The notes: generated by a model from the sequence alone, not told the origin. Counted from the stretch's first letter, positions 1 to 10,495 are shown. The stretch: 64,000 bases of DNA from Prorocentrum cordatum (GCA_963575745.1 CAUYUJ010005038.1:1-64000), one strand, 5' to 3'. A program made the numbers and translations.

Positions 1-753
1 TTGCGTGGCCAGCCTCTGCCTGACAGGCTCCCGGCTTCATCAGCGTCGCAGTCCACTAAATCCCCCGCCCTCCCTCTCGTCTTCTTCCCCGCCCCCTCCG
101 CCCCGCCCCCAGCTCCTCCCTTTGCTGTTGCTGTTGCTCTCCCTCCGCCTCCCGTTCCTTCTCCTCCTCCTCCTTGCAGTGCAAGCTGTGCTGAAGTTGT
201 GTTCCCGCCCACGCGCCGGACGGCGTACGGCTTGAGTGAGTGAGTGAGTATGTCATGGGCGCTGATATCCGTCGCCGCGGTATCGAGGAACACGTTGTCG
301 AAGAATCCTGCCGGAAAGCATGCACCCAGTGTGTCAAAAAATCGCGATGATTTCTGCTGGCGGAACGTGGTGGTGCATGCCAGGCAGGAATGTGGCCGCC
401 TGCTCTCTGAGCGAGCCATGGGCCTCCACGGCTTTGGCAAATATTACCGAAGATGGCTTGAGATGGCCTCCTAGACGGCGAAGACTGTACAAGATGGTAT
501 CCAAGACGGCCCAAGAGGGTCCAAGAGGCCTCCAAGTTTGCCCAAGATGCCTCCAAGATTGCCCAAGAGGTTCCCAAGACGGCCCCAAGAGGATCCGTAA
601 CCATTTTGGCTCAAGCCTCGCTAAGCCGGCCGGGTTGATTTATATATCGCGCACACTCAGATTTATTCGTAATTTTTCTTATACCGTTGCTGGCCTGCTC
701 AATTTGTTCGGAATGGCGGCAATGTGGAAGGCAGCATGGGCGATCTTCCCGTT
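1..753 (+). repeat. Segmental duplication A, copy 1 (upstream part and signal-peptide start of the PT/vWD gene)
   Basis: This stretch is nearly identical to 6421-7171, differing by a few single-base changes and small indels. It includes CT-rich sequence, a CCAAGAGG-type tract at about 475-593, an embedded spliced-leader sequence and the first codons of a signal peptide. Homology stops at the same point in both copies, after the codons for Ile-Phe-Pro at 753 and 7171. The open frames at 1-604 follow low-complexity CT or CCAAGAGG sequence and are not convincing genes. Confidence 0.9.
594..615 (+). other. Relict dinoflagellate spliced leader (copy 1)
   Basis: The 22 bases match the dinoflagellate trans-spliced leader exon at 21 positions; the one change is G to A at the seventh base. 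The conserved core CCATTTTGGCTCAAG is at 601-615. The leader is normally donated post-transcriptionally from a small SL RNA, so finding it encoded just upstream of a coding start implies that a processed mRNA was copied back into the genome. It sits 98 bases before the ATG at 713. Confidence 0.88.
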
Positions 754-2103
754 CATGATATTCGCGCCCTCGGCCGACGCACTCCTCCACAGTGCTTCCA
801 AGGAGTCCGAGGCGGAGGATGCCACAGGAGACGCTTCCCGCACCCAACTACCCCCGGCATACGCAGGCTGAAGGTTTACGCGGTGTCGGGCGAACCGATC
901 ACGAACCCCACCGAGTGCGTCACTGCCGGCCGCCGCTCTGGGCTTGTGACGTGAACATGTGGCGACGGCTTCGATTTGCCGTTTATCAATGTGAACCAAA
1001 ATCAGTACCACGACGGTTGCGTCCACCGCGGTGCACCTTACTCATTCACTCTTTACTTCATGGATCCTGTGACGCATCCATCGCATGTTCCAACTATGGA
1101 CATGACTTCGTGGACCAGTTGGGATTTGTGCCACGCACCAACGCCAGCCCCGACGCCGGCCCCGACGCCCAACCCGACGCCGAACCCGACGCCCAACCCG
1201 ACGCCCTACCCGACGCCGAACCCGACGCCAAACCCGACGCCCAACCCGACGCCCAACCCGACGCCCAACCCGACGCCAAACCCGACGTCTAACCCGACGC
1301 CCAACCCGACGCCCAACCCGACGCTGAACCCGACGTCCGCACCCACGCCGTCTCCGACTCCGGTTCCGACGCCGGCGCCTACGCCCGTGCCGACGCCAGC
1401 ACCGACCACGCCGAGCCCGACGCCCAGCCCGACGCCCAGCCCGACGCCCAGCCCGACGCCCAACCCGACGCCCAACCCGACGCCCAACCCGACGCCCAAC
1501 CCGACGCCCAACCCGACGCTGAACCCGACGCCAAACCCGACGACGCCCAGTCCGACGCCCAGTCCGACAACCAGCCCGACCCCCAGTCCGTCCTCGTCAC
1601 CGACAAGCAGCCCAACGGCAGCGCCCATCAACAACGGCCCGACGGTCTCCGGTGTCGGCGACCCGCACCTCGTGAACACCTACGGCCAGAAATTCGATTT
1701 ATTTCAGGCAGGGTACCACACATTAATCAACATCCCGAGGTGGGCGCGGCGGCGGGCCAACTTCCTCGTGCAGGCGAGGGCGAATCGTGCTGGGGCTGCG
1801 TGCGCTGATTTGTACTTTACTGAGATCAACATTAGTGGCATATGGGCTCAGCGTCACAAGGCGGCGGACCTGCGTTGGGTCGCCGAGGCCGTGAGGCCGG
1901 GCAAGGCCAAGTGAATGAAGTTCCACAAGACGATCAGCATCAAGATCGTGCAGGGTCACACCGTCCAAAACACGAGGTACCTCAACATCCTCGTGAAGGG
2001 GCTGGACAAGACCAAGGCCCCCGTGGGCGGCCTCCTCGGGGATGACGACCACACGGCGGCCACGACGTCAGACATTGGCTGCAAGAAGCTCGTGTCGTTG
2101 TGA
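713..2103 (+). pseudogene. Secreted Pro/Thr-repeat protein with von Willebrand D-like domain, copy 1 (broken)
   Basis: The ATG at 713 opens a clear signal peptide (MAAMWKAAWAIFPF, then a hydrophobic stretch ending near APSADA). A mature region of about 90 residues follows, then a PTPN-type repeat encoded by 12 bp units (about 1138-1610), then a vWD-like domain opening with [18 protein letters not shown] and ending near GGLLGDDDH. Compared with copy 2, there are several small indels at about 845-975; the first frame stops at 871 and the frame recovers by 976. A TGA at 1912-1914 replaces a Trp codon (TGG at 26984 in copy 2). The protein would have been secreted or surface-bound. It is a probable pseudogene unless these breaks are assembly errors. 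Confidence 0.85.
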
Positions 2104-3686
2104 GTCGGGGCGGCTCATATCATCATATTTGTAGCGCCTTCCTGGCATTCGCAGCGGGGCCTGGCCGGGCCCACATGCTGCAATTCGCAGCAGGGCCTGG
2201 CCGGGCCCAGCCGCTGCAGCGGCGCCCAGCACTGGATCGCATAAAACGCACCCCGCGCGTGCGAAACGCACCCCTCGCAGGCAGACGGTTGAAAGAAAAA
2301 CGTTTGCACCACCTGAGCGCCGTGACAACTGATGACATGAACCCCCTCGCCCCCGACCTTAATATTGAGAGCGATCGCGCACGCTGCAACGGCACGTATA
2401 TGTCATTTGCCGATCGGCCCCAGGCGGCGCAACAACTCTCAATATTAAGGTCGGGGGCGCGGGGGGGGGGCAGCAGCGCCATCCGGTTCGCAGTCAAGCC
2501 AAAGTGGTGCAACCATTTTTCTTTCAACAGTCGTCAACGGAAGAATGAGGAGTGACGGGGAGTGGGAAGAGAGCGGAGGAATGGCGAGGAGCAGCGGGGG
2601 TAGAATGGACGGGGGGGATGGGGAGTGGGGGGGACGCTGGAGGAGGCTGAAGGAATGGGGGATAGATGGAGGAATGGGTATTAACGGGTGGAGTGGAGGG
2701 GGAATGGCGAAGTGAAGTGGGAGGTAGTGCGGAGAAGTACGGAGGAGTGCGAATGAGTGGCCAGGAGTTGGGAGGAGTGGGGAGGTGCGTGGAGGAGTTA
2801 GGAGGGAACCGAATAGGATGGAATGGGGTGCCTCCGGCACGGACCTCGCCCAAGAGGGCCTCCAGGGAGGCCTCAAGAGGACCCGCGAGGGCCCAGGACA
2901 GCTCCATCTCTCTCTCTCTCTCGCGACATCTTGGGGGCGCTCGCATCCATGGCAGACGCGCTCGTATGCGAGAGGTCAGCGGGTGACTCCGCTGCGCGAG
3001 AGCTATAGGTTGCGAGATCCAAGCATGCGATGAGGAGGGAGGGCTCTGGTCTCGGTCTAAGCGCACGGTGGCGCGAGCATCGCGGCAGTCTGTTAATGTC
3101 TGACTGGCCAGAGTTTCTGATGATATTTGCGCGCAACACGTTCAAGATAAAGTGAATAACTGCACTCATAGTTCGCAGCAACTTGAATATAATTCGCCGG
3201 CCCAACGGGCGCCCAACGGGCCAGGGCGTGCTAAGATCTCCGGTACCTGGTTGACAGTATTTCTAGTTCGCGCGCGCGGGGCGGCCCCTGGGGGTCCCCG
3301 GACGAAAAGCACCCCGGCAAGGTCCCGGCAAGTCCCCGGCAAGTCCCCGGCAAGGTCCCGGCAAGGTCGGGCCAGAGATGCCGGAGTTCTGTTTCGGAGT
3401 CCAAGAGGGCTCCAGATCGGTCCAAGAGGGCCCCGAGAAGCTTTCTAGACGATCCACGAGAGGCCCGAGACAGCCAAAGATCGCCCGAAGACGCCCCAGA
3501 TGGCCCCAAGACAGCCCAAGAGGCCTCCAAGACGCTCCAAGGGCCTTCCAAGAGGCCTCCGAAGAGGGCCCCCTGTCGCCAAAATCGTTGATTTTCATTG
3601 GTTTTGTCGATGTTTTTTGGCGTTCTGGCCTTTTGGCTTCCGGACGCTCCAAGAGGGCCCAAGAGGCCTTCAAGACTGCTCCAAGA
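774..3686 (+). repeat. Segmental duplication B, copy 1
   Basis: Nearly identical to 25845-28765. It covers the mature part of the PT/vWD gene, a MITE-like element, a G-rich GGAG tract (about 2530-2820), a CT dinucleotide run near 2908-2922, about 700 bp of otherwise unremarkable sequence, a short CCCGGCAAGT tandem (about 3310-3365) and a CCAAGAGG array. The two copies part ways within that array, at 3686 and 28765. Confidence 0.93.
2288..2528. mobile_element. MITE-like or foldback element, copy 1
   Basis: The ends are 25 bp imperfect inverted repeats (2288-2312 and 2504-2528; about 22 of 25 positions pair), beginning GTTGAAAGAAAAA. Inside lies a second, perfect 24 bp inverted repeat (2348-2371 and 2436-2459) around CCGACCTTAATATTGAGAG. 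It has no coding capacity. A clear target-site duplication was not seen. Its only other copy in the window lies inside the duplicated block, so independent transposition is not shown. Confidence 0.55.
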
Positions 3687-3700
3687 GGGCCCAAGGGCGA
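3385..3700 (+). repeat. CCAAGA phased array with embedded 70 bp cassette
   Basis: Repeats of the type GGCCCAAGAGGC and GCCCCAAGACGG are spaced 10-11 bases apart. A non-repeat cassette at about 3580-3652 interrupts them; it contains TTGATTTTCATTGG and ends in CTTCCGGACGCTCCAAG. Similar cassettes recur across the window. Confidence 0.85.
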
Positions 3701-4590
3701 GAAAGTGCCACGCCTGCTATGCCTGGACGACCGGCGCGTATAGAGACCGCAGCGAGAGACCACCCCCTGCGCACCCCCTATGGTGTCGAGAAAGTACCAC
3801 GCCTGCTATGCCTGGACGACTGGCGCGTATAGAGACCGCACGAGAAAAACCCCCAAAAAGCCACCCCCTGCGCACCCCCTATGGTGTCGAAGAAAGTGCC
3901 ACGCCTGCTATGCTGCACGACGGCGCTATAGTAAGACCGCAGCGAGAGACCACCCCTGCCAGCCCGTATGGTTTCGAGAATGCCACGCCTGCTATGCTGG
4001 ACGACCGGCGCGTATAGAGACCGCCAGATCATAGAGACCGCAGCGAAAGACCACCCCCTGCGCACCCCCTATGGTGTCGAGAAAGTGCCACGCCTGCTAT
4101 GCCAGGACGACCGGCGCGTATAGAGACCGCAGCGAGAGACCACCCCGGCGCACCCCCTATGGTGTCGAGAAAGTGCCACGCCTGCTATGCCTGGACGACC
4201 GGCGCGTATAGAGACCGCAGCGAGAGACCACCCCCGGCGCACCCCCTATGGTGTCGAGAAAGTGCCACGCCTGCTATGCCAGGACGACCGGCGCGTATAG
4301 AGACCGCAGCGAGAGACCACCCCCTGCGCACCCCCTATGGTGTCGAGAAAGTACCACGCCTGCTATGCCTGGACGACTGGCGCGTATAGAGACCGCAGCG
4401 AAAGACCACCCCCTGCGCACCCCCTATGGTGTCGAGAAAGTGCCACGCCTGCTATGCCAGGACGACTGGGGCCACGCCTGCTAGAGCAGGACGACTGGGG
4501 CGTATAGAGACCGCAGCGAGAGACCACCCCCTGCGCACCCCCTATGGTGCCGAGAAAGTGCCACGCCTGCTATGCCAGGACTGGTGTCGT
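3690..4590 (+). repeat. 89 bp tandem repeat, about 10 copies
   Basis: The unit contains GTCGAGAAAGTGCCACGCC, GCGTATAGAGACCGCAGC and GCGCACCCCCTATGG. Early units (3840-4030) carry insertions and deletions; later units are closer to 89 bp. The open frames inside shift from unit to unit because 89 is not a multiple of three, so they are not genes. Confidence 0.9.
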
Positions 4591-4830
4591 CTTGTGTGTG
4601 CGAGTGTGTGCATGCGTGCGGCTGTATGTAGACGCGTGTCGCCGAGACGTGCTGTGCTGTGCTCTGCTGAGCTGTGCTGTGCTGTCCTATGCTGTGCTGC
4701 GGTCTGTTGTGCTGTGCTGCGCTGTGCTGAGGAGGAGGAGGAGGAGGAGGAGGAGGAGGAGGAGGAGGAGGAGGAGGAGGAGGAGGGAGGAGGAGGAGGA
4801 GGGGAGGGAGGGCGGGTGTGGTGGAGATGC
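4580..4830 (+). repeat. GTGCTGT-rich tract followed by a GAG triplet tract
   Basis: Loose repeats of TGCTGTGCTG (about 4650-4735) run into a nearly perfect GAG triplet microsatellite (about 4728-4785) and a G-rich tail. From 4830 to 4960 nothing was recognised except GAGGATGTCTCGAGCG near 4889, which matches the 75 bp tandem family at 55.8-56.5 kb. Confidence 0.8.
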
Positions 4831-4964
4831 TGGAGTGGCGCGGCAGGAATAAACCAAAACAAACGAAAGCATGTGGGGGAAAAAATCGGAGGATGTCTCG
4901 AGCGAAAAGCTTGTTTGGCAAAACTTGAGGGACCTGGGCGCCCCAGCATGCCCCAGCAGGCCCT

Positions 4965-5315
4965 GGGAGCGCGGACGCGGTGTAATCTACGAGGGGTCGT
5001 GGCGGTGGGAGCGCGGACGACGCGCAATTTGCGAGGGATCGTGGCCCTCGGAGCGCGGGCGCAGCGTAATTTTCGAAGGGGTCGGGGCCTTGGGAGCTCG
5101 GACGCAATATAATTTCTGATGGATCGTAGCCCTTGGAGCGCGGGCGCAGCGTAGAATACGAGGGATCGGGGTCCTGGGGGCTCGGACGCAGCGTAATTTA
5201 CGAGGGATCGTAGCCCTGGGATCGCGGACGCAGTGTAATTTACAATGGGTCGGGGCCCTGGGAGCGCGACCCCAATGTAATTTACGAGGGATCGTGGCCC
5301 TGGGAGCGCGTCCCG
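4965..5315 (+). repeat. 42 bp tandem repeat, about 8 copies
   Basis: Degenerate units of about 42 bp share GGGAGCGCGGACGCAG, GTAATTTACGAGGGATCG and TGGCCCT. No stable reading frame persists across the units. Confidence 0.8.
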
Positions 5316-5317
5316 TG

Positions 5318-6062
5318 GCACGTCCATTGGCACGTTCCGTAGCGCGTCCCCTCGGCACGTCCCGCAGTGCGTTCCCATGGCACGTTCCCTGGGACGTCGC
5401 CTGGCGCGTCCCTTGAGACGGTCCGCGGCGCGTCCTTCTGGCATGTTCCCTTGTCAATTAGCTCTGGGGCAGCTACTAAGTGCTCAGGCAGCTCGAGCTT
5501 AAGGTCCAGATCAGTTCGGTCAGGACTCGGGCGCAAAGGAGGACTCGATCCACAACGCTATAGAGCACAATCGCGGCATGGCACATCGCAGTTCAGCACA
5601 GCGCAGCACAGCACAGGCCTCTGCACGGTACATCAATATCGATACAGTCAGCATTGCAACCTGGCACGTTCCGTGGCGCGTCCCCTTTGCACGTTCCCGC
5701 CTGCGTCCCGTGCGCGTCCCGTGCCATCGTCCATTGTCAAAGTTCCGTAGCGCGTCCCCTTGGCACGTCCCGCGGTGCGTCCCCATGGCACGTCCCCTGG
5801 CACGTCGCCTGGCGCGTCCCTTGGGACGGTCCGCGGCGCGTCCTCCTAGCAGGTCTCCTTGCCAATCAGCTCTAGGGCAGCTACTATGTGCTCAGGCAAC
5901 TCGAGCTTACGACCCAGATCAGATCGGTCAGGACTCGGATGCAAAGGAGGACTCGATCCACAACGCTATAGAGCACAATCGCGGCACATCGCAATTCAGC
6001 ACGACGCTGCACAGCACACAGGCTCTCGGCACGGTACATCAAGAGCGATACAGTCAGCATTG
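5318..6062 (+). repeat. Two tandem copies of a module of about 320 bp (repeat family G)
   Basis: Copy one is about 5318-5640 and copy two about 5740-6062. Each has a run of short direct repeats of the type GGCACGTCCC/GCGCGTCCC, then a single-copy tail running from CAGCTCTAGGGCAGCTACTA to CGCTATAGAGCACAATCGCGG. A third, truncated copy is at 56521-56735. No coding potential was recognised. The sequence at 6063-6420 is unremarkable and no feature was seen there. Confidence 0.85.
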
Positions 6063-6420
6063 CATTTGCCGTCGCCCAATCATGTGTCTTTTGAAACGTT
6101 GCCATGTCCTTACATTCTATATCCTTTCCGGGTTCGTGGTTCGATCGTGGTTCCAATCTACTTTAAAGCGCCTCCTATTTCAATGATCCGAGTGGCTTCA
6201 CCTTTTCCGTCCCTTCTTAGGGGGCGGACGGAACCCATCTATTTTCAACGCCTTCTTACTTCAGGTTTCCACCTTTCTTCCGACCGATGGGTACATCGAT
6301 AGCACTGCCTGCGTTTCTGTCTCGGCCCTGTATGTTGCGCCATTCACTTGTCCCGTTCCGGTACTGTATTGTCAACCTCGGGGCCCCAGCAGAAATGTTA
6401 GACTCACCAGTTTTCTGCGA

Positions 6421-7171
6421 GTTGCGTGCCAGCCTCTGCTGACAGGCTCCCGGCTTCATCAGCGTCGCAATCCACAAATCCCCCGCCCTCCCTCTCGTCT
6501 TCTTCCCCGCCCCCTCCTCCCCGCCCCGAGCTCCTCCCTTTGCTGTTGCTGTTGCTCTCCCTCCGCCTCCCGTTCCTTCTCCTCCTCCTCCTTGCAGTGC
6601 AAGCTGTGCTGAAGTTGTGTTCCCGCCCACGCGCCGGACGGCGTACGGCTTGAGTGAGTGAGTGAGTATGTCATGGGCGCTGATATCCGTCGCCGCGGTA
6701 TCGAGGAACACGTTGTCGAAGAATCCTGCCGGAAAGCATGCACCCAGTGTGTCAAAAAATCGCGATGATTTCTGCTGGCGGAACGTGGTGGTGCATGCCA
6801 GGCAGGAATGTGGCCGCCTGCTCTCTGAGCGAGCCATGGGCCTCCACGGCTTTGGCAAATATTACCGAAGATGGCTTGAGATGGCCTCCTAGACGGCGAA
6901 GACTGTACAAGATGGTATCCAAGACGGCCCAAGAGGGTCCAAGAGGCCTCCAAGTTTGCCCAAGATGCCTCCAAGATTGCCCAAGAGGTTCCCAAGACGG
7001 CCCCAAGAGGATCCGTAACCATTTTGGCTCAAGCCTCGCTAAGCCGGCCGGGCTGATTTATATATCGCGCACACTCAGATTTATTCGTCATTTATCTTAT
7101 GCCGTTGCTGGCCTGCTCAATTTGTTCGGAATGGCGGCAATGTGGAAGGCAGCATGGGCGATCTTCCCGTT
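6421..7171 (+). repeat. Segmental duplication A, copy 2
   Basis: Same content as 1-753, including the relict spliced leader and the ATG of the signal peptide. Beyond 7171 the sequence is unrelated to copy 1. Confidence 0.92.
7012..7033 (+). other. Relict dinoflagellate spliced leader (copy 2)
   Basis: Identical to the copy at 594-615, including the single G to A difference from the usual leader, so the insertion of the leader-bearing copy predates the duplication. Confidence 0.88.
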
Positions 7172-7469
7172 TACACATATAACGGCGCACCGGGTCCGGG
7201 GGCCCGGGGCCGGGACCCCGACCACAAATGTGCGCCCCGGGGGGCCCGGAGGCTCGTCGGGGCTTGCCGGAGGCCTCCCCAGTCAGACAAGACGGCCCAA
7301 GAAGCGCCCAAGACGGCCCAAGAAACTTCCAAGAGGCCTCCAAGAGGGCTCCGAGATGCTGAAGATGGCCTCCAGACGTCCAAGGACGCCCCCAAGAGGC
7401 CCCAAGAAGCCTCCAACATGCGTCCCAAGAGGGCCCCTAGACGCAAAAATTGGCCCATTCCCTTCGTAA
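7131..7469 (+). pseudogene. Signal-peptide start of PT/vWD copy 2, now fused to repeat sequence
   Basis: The ATG at 7131 encodes the same MAAMWKAAWAIFPF start as copy 1. After 7171 the frame runs into unrelated repeat DNA and stays open for 112 codons, with an Arg/Lys/Pro-rich tail translated from the CCAAGAGG array. This is best read as the stranded 5' part of the gene whose 3' part begins at 25845. If transcribed it would make a secreted, very basic chimeric peptide, but there is no sign of selection for that. Confidence 0.6.
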
Positions 7470-7905
7470 AACGTACATTTTCAACAAAGTTGTCTTTTGG
7501 GCTTTCCGACGTTACAGGACGGCCCAAGAGGCGCCCAAGACCGCCCCAAGACGGCCCAAGAAGCTTCCCAGAGGGCCCCAGGACAGCCCAAGAGGGCCCC
7601 AAGACGGCCCAAGAGGCGCCCAAGATGGCCCAAGAGGGCCCCAAGACGGGCCCAAGAGGGGGCCCAGAGGGGGACCACGAACCGCAAGCTCGAGCCTTCC
7701 GCCCCAAGAGGCCGCCAGGAGGCCCCCAGGAGGCCCCTCAAGAGGCCCCAGGAGACCCCCAAGAGGCCCAAAGGAGGCCCCGAGAAGCCCCAAATCGGCC
7801 CCAAAATGCTTCGAACCTGCTTCCAGGAGGCCCCCGACAGGTTCAGAGGCTCCCGAGAAGCTACGTCAAACTCCCAGCGAGCGGCCGGACGAGGCCCCCC
7901 AAAAA
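7290..7905 (+). repeat. CCAAGA phased array with cassette
   Basis: Successive CAAGA motifs fall 10 or 11 bases apart over several hundred bases, for example at about 7520-7680. The cassette at about 7440-7520 has AAAATTGGCCCATTCCC and ends in GGGCTTTCCGACG. The array overlaps the start of module C. Confidence 0.85.
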
Positions 7906-8497
7906 ATCCCAAGAGGGTTCCAGTATTTGTATCCTTCAGCGCTCTCTGGCCTTCTTCCCCCTGCCCCCTTCCCTGCGACTTTCGTTGACTCAAGCTCGCC
8001 TCCTCTCCATTTCCTCTCTCTGCCTCTCTCTCTGTCTGTCTTCTTCTTCTCTCTCTCTCTATATATATCCATCTCTCTCTCTCCTTCGCTCTCTGTCTGT
8101 CTGTTTCTCTCTCTCTCTCTCCCTCTCTTTCTCTCTCTTTCTCGTTCTTCCTTTCAGATTCCGTGTCCTTGCGACCTTCTGCAGTCCCCGACGTCGCCAC
8201 GGCTGGATCCGCTCGAGCGTGTCTTGTGATGTGCGGCGGAGCGAAGCCCGTCCCACTGATCAAGGCACAGGTGCGAAATGATGGATCCATCATTTCTTGC
8301 CTTGCCATGTGCGTTTTCCCAATCGATTCCTGGGCCCGAGGTCGCAAAAATTACGACGTCGGAGGTCTGGGGAGGCGGGAAGCACGACCTGGACCTCCGA
8401 CGTCTTGGAAGAATCACGACGGCGGTTTCGGCCAATTTTCGGCCTCCGGGGCCCCTCGCAGGGTCCCGGGACCGTCAGAAAACGATTCAGGATGAAA
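7333..8497 (+). repeat. Module C, copy 1
   Basis: Nearly identical to 18327-19496. It contains part of a CCAAGAGG array, a CT-rich microsatellite (about 8010-8160) and about 330 bp of unique-looking sequence (8160-8497). The open frames in it are driven by the array and the CT tract; no gene is called. Confidence 0.93.
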
Positions 8498-8559
8498 TTA
8501 TCCCGGCAAAGCAACCTAACAGCGATGTGTAGGAGCATATCTGGAAGCATCCCCCTTAC

Positions 8560-8645
8560 GATTCAGATGAGAATCCAGTTGTAGAGTTCTGCTGTTCTCG
8601 CAGTCGTAGTCGCATTCGCGATGACAGTCGCAGTGGCGTGCATTA
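8560..8645 (+). repeat. Seed sequence of composite sub-unit 1
   Basis: The sequence around TTCTGCTGTTCTCGCAGTCG and ATTCGCGATGACAGTCGC recurs at about 11333-11410 and 13787-13870. Here it leads straight into a six-base repeat expansion; in the other two copies it leads into CTC triplets. Confidence 0.85.
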
Positions 8646-10495
8646 GCCTCAGCCTCAGCCCCAGCCTGCCTCAGCATCAGCCTCAGCCTCAGCTTCAGCC
8701 TTCAGCCTCAGCCTCAGCCTGATCCTGCATCAGCCTCAGTCTGCCTGCAGCCTCGGCCACAGCTTCAGCCTGCCTCAGCCTGAGCCTGCCTCAGCCTCAG
8801 CCTCAGCCTCAGCCTGCCTCAGCATCAGCCAGCCTCAGCCTCAGCCTCAGCCTCAGCCTCAGTCTAGCCTCAGCCTCAGCCTGCTTCAGCCTCAGCCTCA
8901 GTCTGCCTTCAGCCTCGGCCTCAGCCTCGGCCTGCCTCAGCCTCAGCCTGCATCAGCCTCAGCCTCAGCCTCAGCCTGCCTCAGCCTCAGCCTCAGCCTG
9001 CCTCAGCCTCAGCCTCAGCCTGCTTCAGCCTCGGCCTCAGTCTGCCTTCAGCCTCGGCCTCAGCCTCAGCCTGCCTCAGCCTCAGCCTGCATCAGCCTCA
9101 GCCTCAGCCTCATCCTGCCTCAGCATCAGCCTGCATCAGCCTCAGCCTCAGCCAGCCTCAGCCTCAGCCTCAGCCTGCTTCAGCCTCAGCCTCAGTCTGC
9201 CTTCAACCTCGGCCTCAGCCTCAGCCTGCCTCAGCCTCAGCCTGCATCAGCCTCAGCCTCAGCCTCAGCCTGCCTCAGCATCAGCCTGCATCAGCCTCAG
9301 CCTCAGCCTGCCTCAGCCTCATCCTCAGCCTGCTTCAGCCTCAGCCTCAGTCTGCCTTCAGCCTCGGCGTCAGCCTCAGGCTGCCTCAGCCTCAGCCTGC
9401 ATCAGCCTCAGCCTCAGCCTCAGCCTGCCTCAGCATCAGCCTGCCTCAGCCTCAGCCTCAGCCTGCCTCAGCCTCAGCCTCAGCCAGCTTCAGCCTCAGC
9501 CTCATTCTGCCTTCAGCCTCGGCCTCAGCCTCAGCCTGCCTCAGCCTCAGCCTGCATCAGCCTCAGCCTCAGCCTCAGCCTGCCTCAGCCTCAGCCTCAG
9601 CCTGCCTCAGCCTCAGCCTCAGCCTGCTTCAGCCTCAGCATCAGTCTGCCTTCAGCCTCGGCCTCGGCCTCGGCCTCAGTCTCAGCCTCAGCCTCAGCCT
9701 GCTTCAGCCTCAGCCTCAGCCTCAGCCTGGCTCAGCATCAGCCTGCCTCAGCCTCAGCCTCAGCCTGCCTCAGCCTCAGCCTCAGCCTGCTTCAGCCTCA
9801 GCCTCAGTCTGCCTTCAGCCTTGGCCTCAGCCACAGCCTGCCTCAGCCTCGGCCTGCATCAGCCTCATCCTCAGCCTCAGCCTGCCTCAGCATCAGCCTG
9901 CCTCAGCCGCAGCCTCAGCCTGCCTCTGCCTCAGCCTCAGCCTCAATCTGCCGTCAGCCTCGGCTTCAGTCTCAGCCTGCCTCTGCCTCAGCCTGCATCA
10001 GCCTCAGCCTCAGCCTGCCTCAGCCTCAGCCTGCCTCAGCCTCAGCCTCAGCCTCAGCCTGCCTCAGCCTCAGCCTCAGCCTGCTTCAGCCTCAGCCTCA
10101 GTCTGCCTTCAGCCTCGGCCTCGGCCTCGGCCTGCCTCAGCCTCAGCCTGCATCAGCCTCAGCCTCAGCCTCAGCCTGCCTCAGCATCAGCCTGCCGCAG
10201 CCTCAGCCTCAGCCTGCCTCAGCCTCAGCCTCAGCCTGCTTCAGCCTCAGCCTCAGTCTGCCTTCAGCCTCGGCCTCAGCCTCAGCCTGCTTCAGCCTCA
10301 GCCTGCAATCAGCCTCAGCCTCAGCCTCAGCCTGCCTCAGCATCAGCCTGCCTCAGCCTCAGCCTCAGCCTGCCTCAGCCTCAGCCTCAGCCTGCTTCAG
10401 CCTCAGCCTGAGTCTGCCTTCAGCCTCGGCCTCAGCCTCAGCCTGCCTCAGCCTCAGCCTGCCTCAGCCTCAGCCTCAGCCTGCCTCAGCATTCA
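8645..10495 (+). repeat. CAGCCT minisatellite, about 1.85 kb
   Basis: Built almost entirely from CAGCCT hexamers with regular punctuation by CTGCCTCAGC, CTGCTTCAGC and CTGCATCAGC, giving a higher-order pattern of about 100-150 bp with TCTGCCTTCAGCCTCGGC as a recurring marker. Long frames of Ala/Ser/Leu/Gln/Pro result from composition only. Confidence 0.95.

Noticed and set aside
1094-1679. Opposite-strand Gly/Val and Ala/Ser/Gly/Trp frames over the PT repeat
   Set aside because: Shadows of the 12 bp repeat that encodes PTPN on the + strand.
7142-8281. 379-codon frame and its twin at 18412-19494
   Set aside because: Both are readings of the CCAAGAGG array and the CT tract. The frame shared between copies is explained by duplication.
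9821-10411. 196-codon Ala/Ser/Leu/Pro frame
   Set aside because: It is a direct reading of the CAGCCT minisatellite; other frames across the tract are equally open.
8645-10495. Possible CRISPR-like array, because of regularly spaced short repeats
   Set aside because: The whole tract is one hexamer family with no unique spacers, and the host is a eukaryote.
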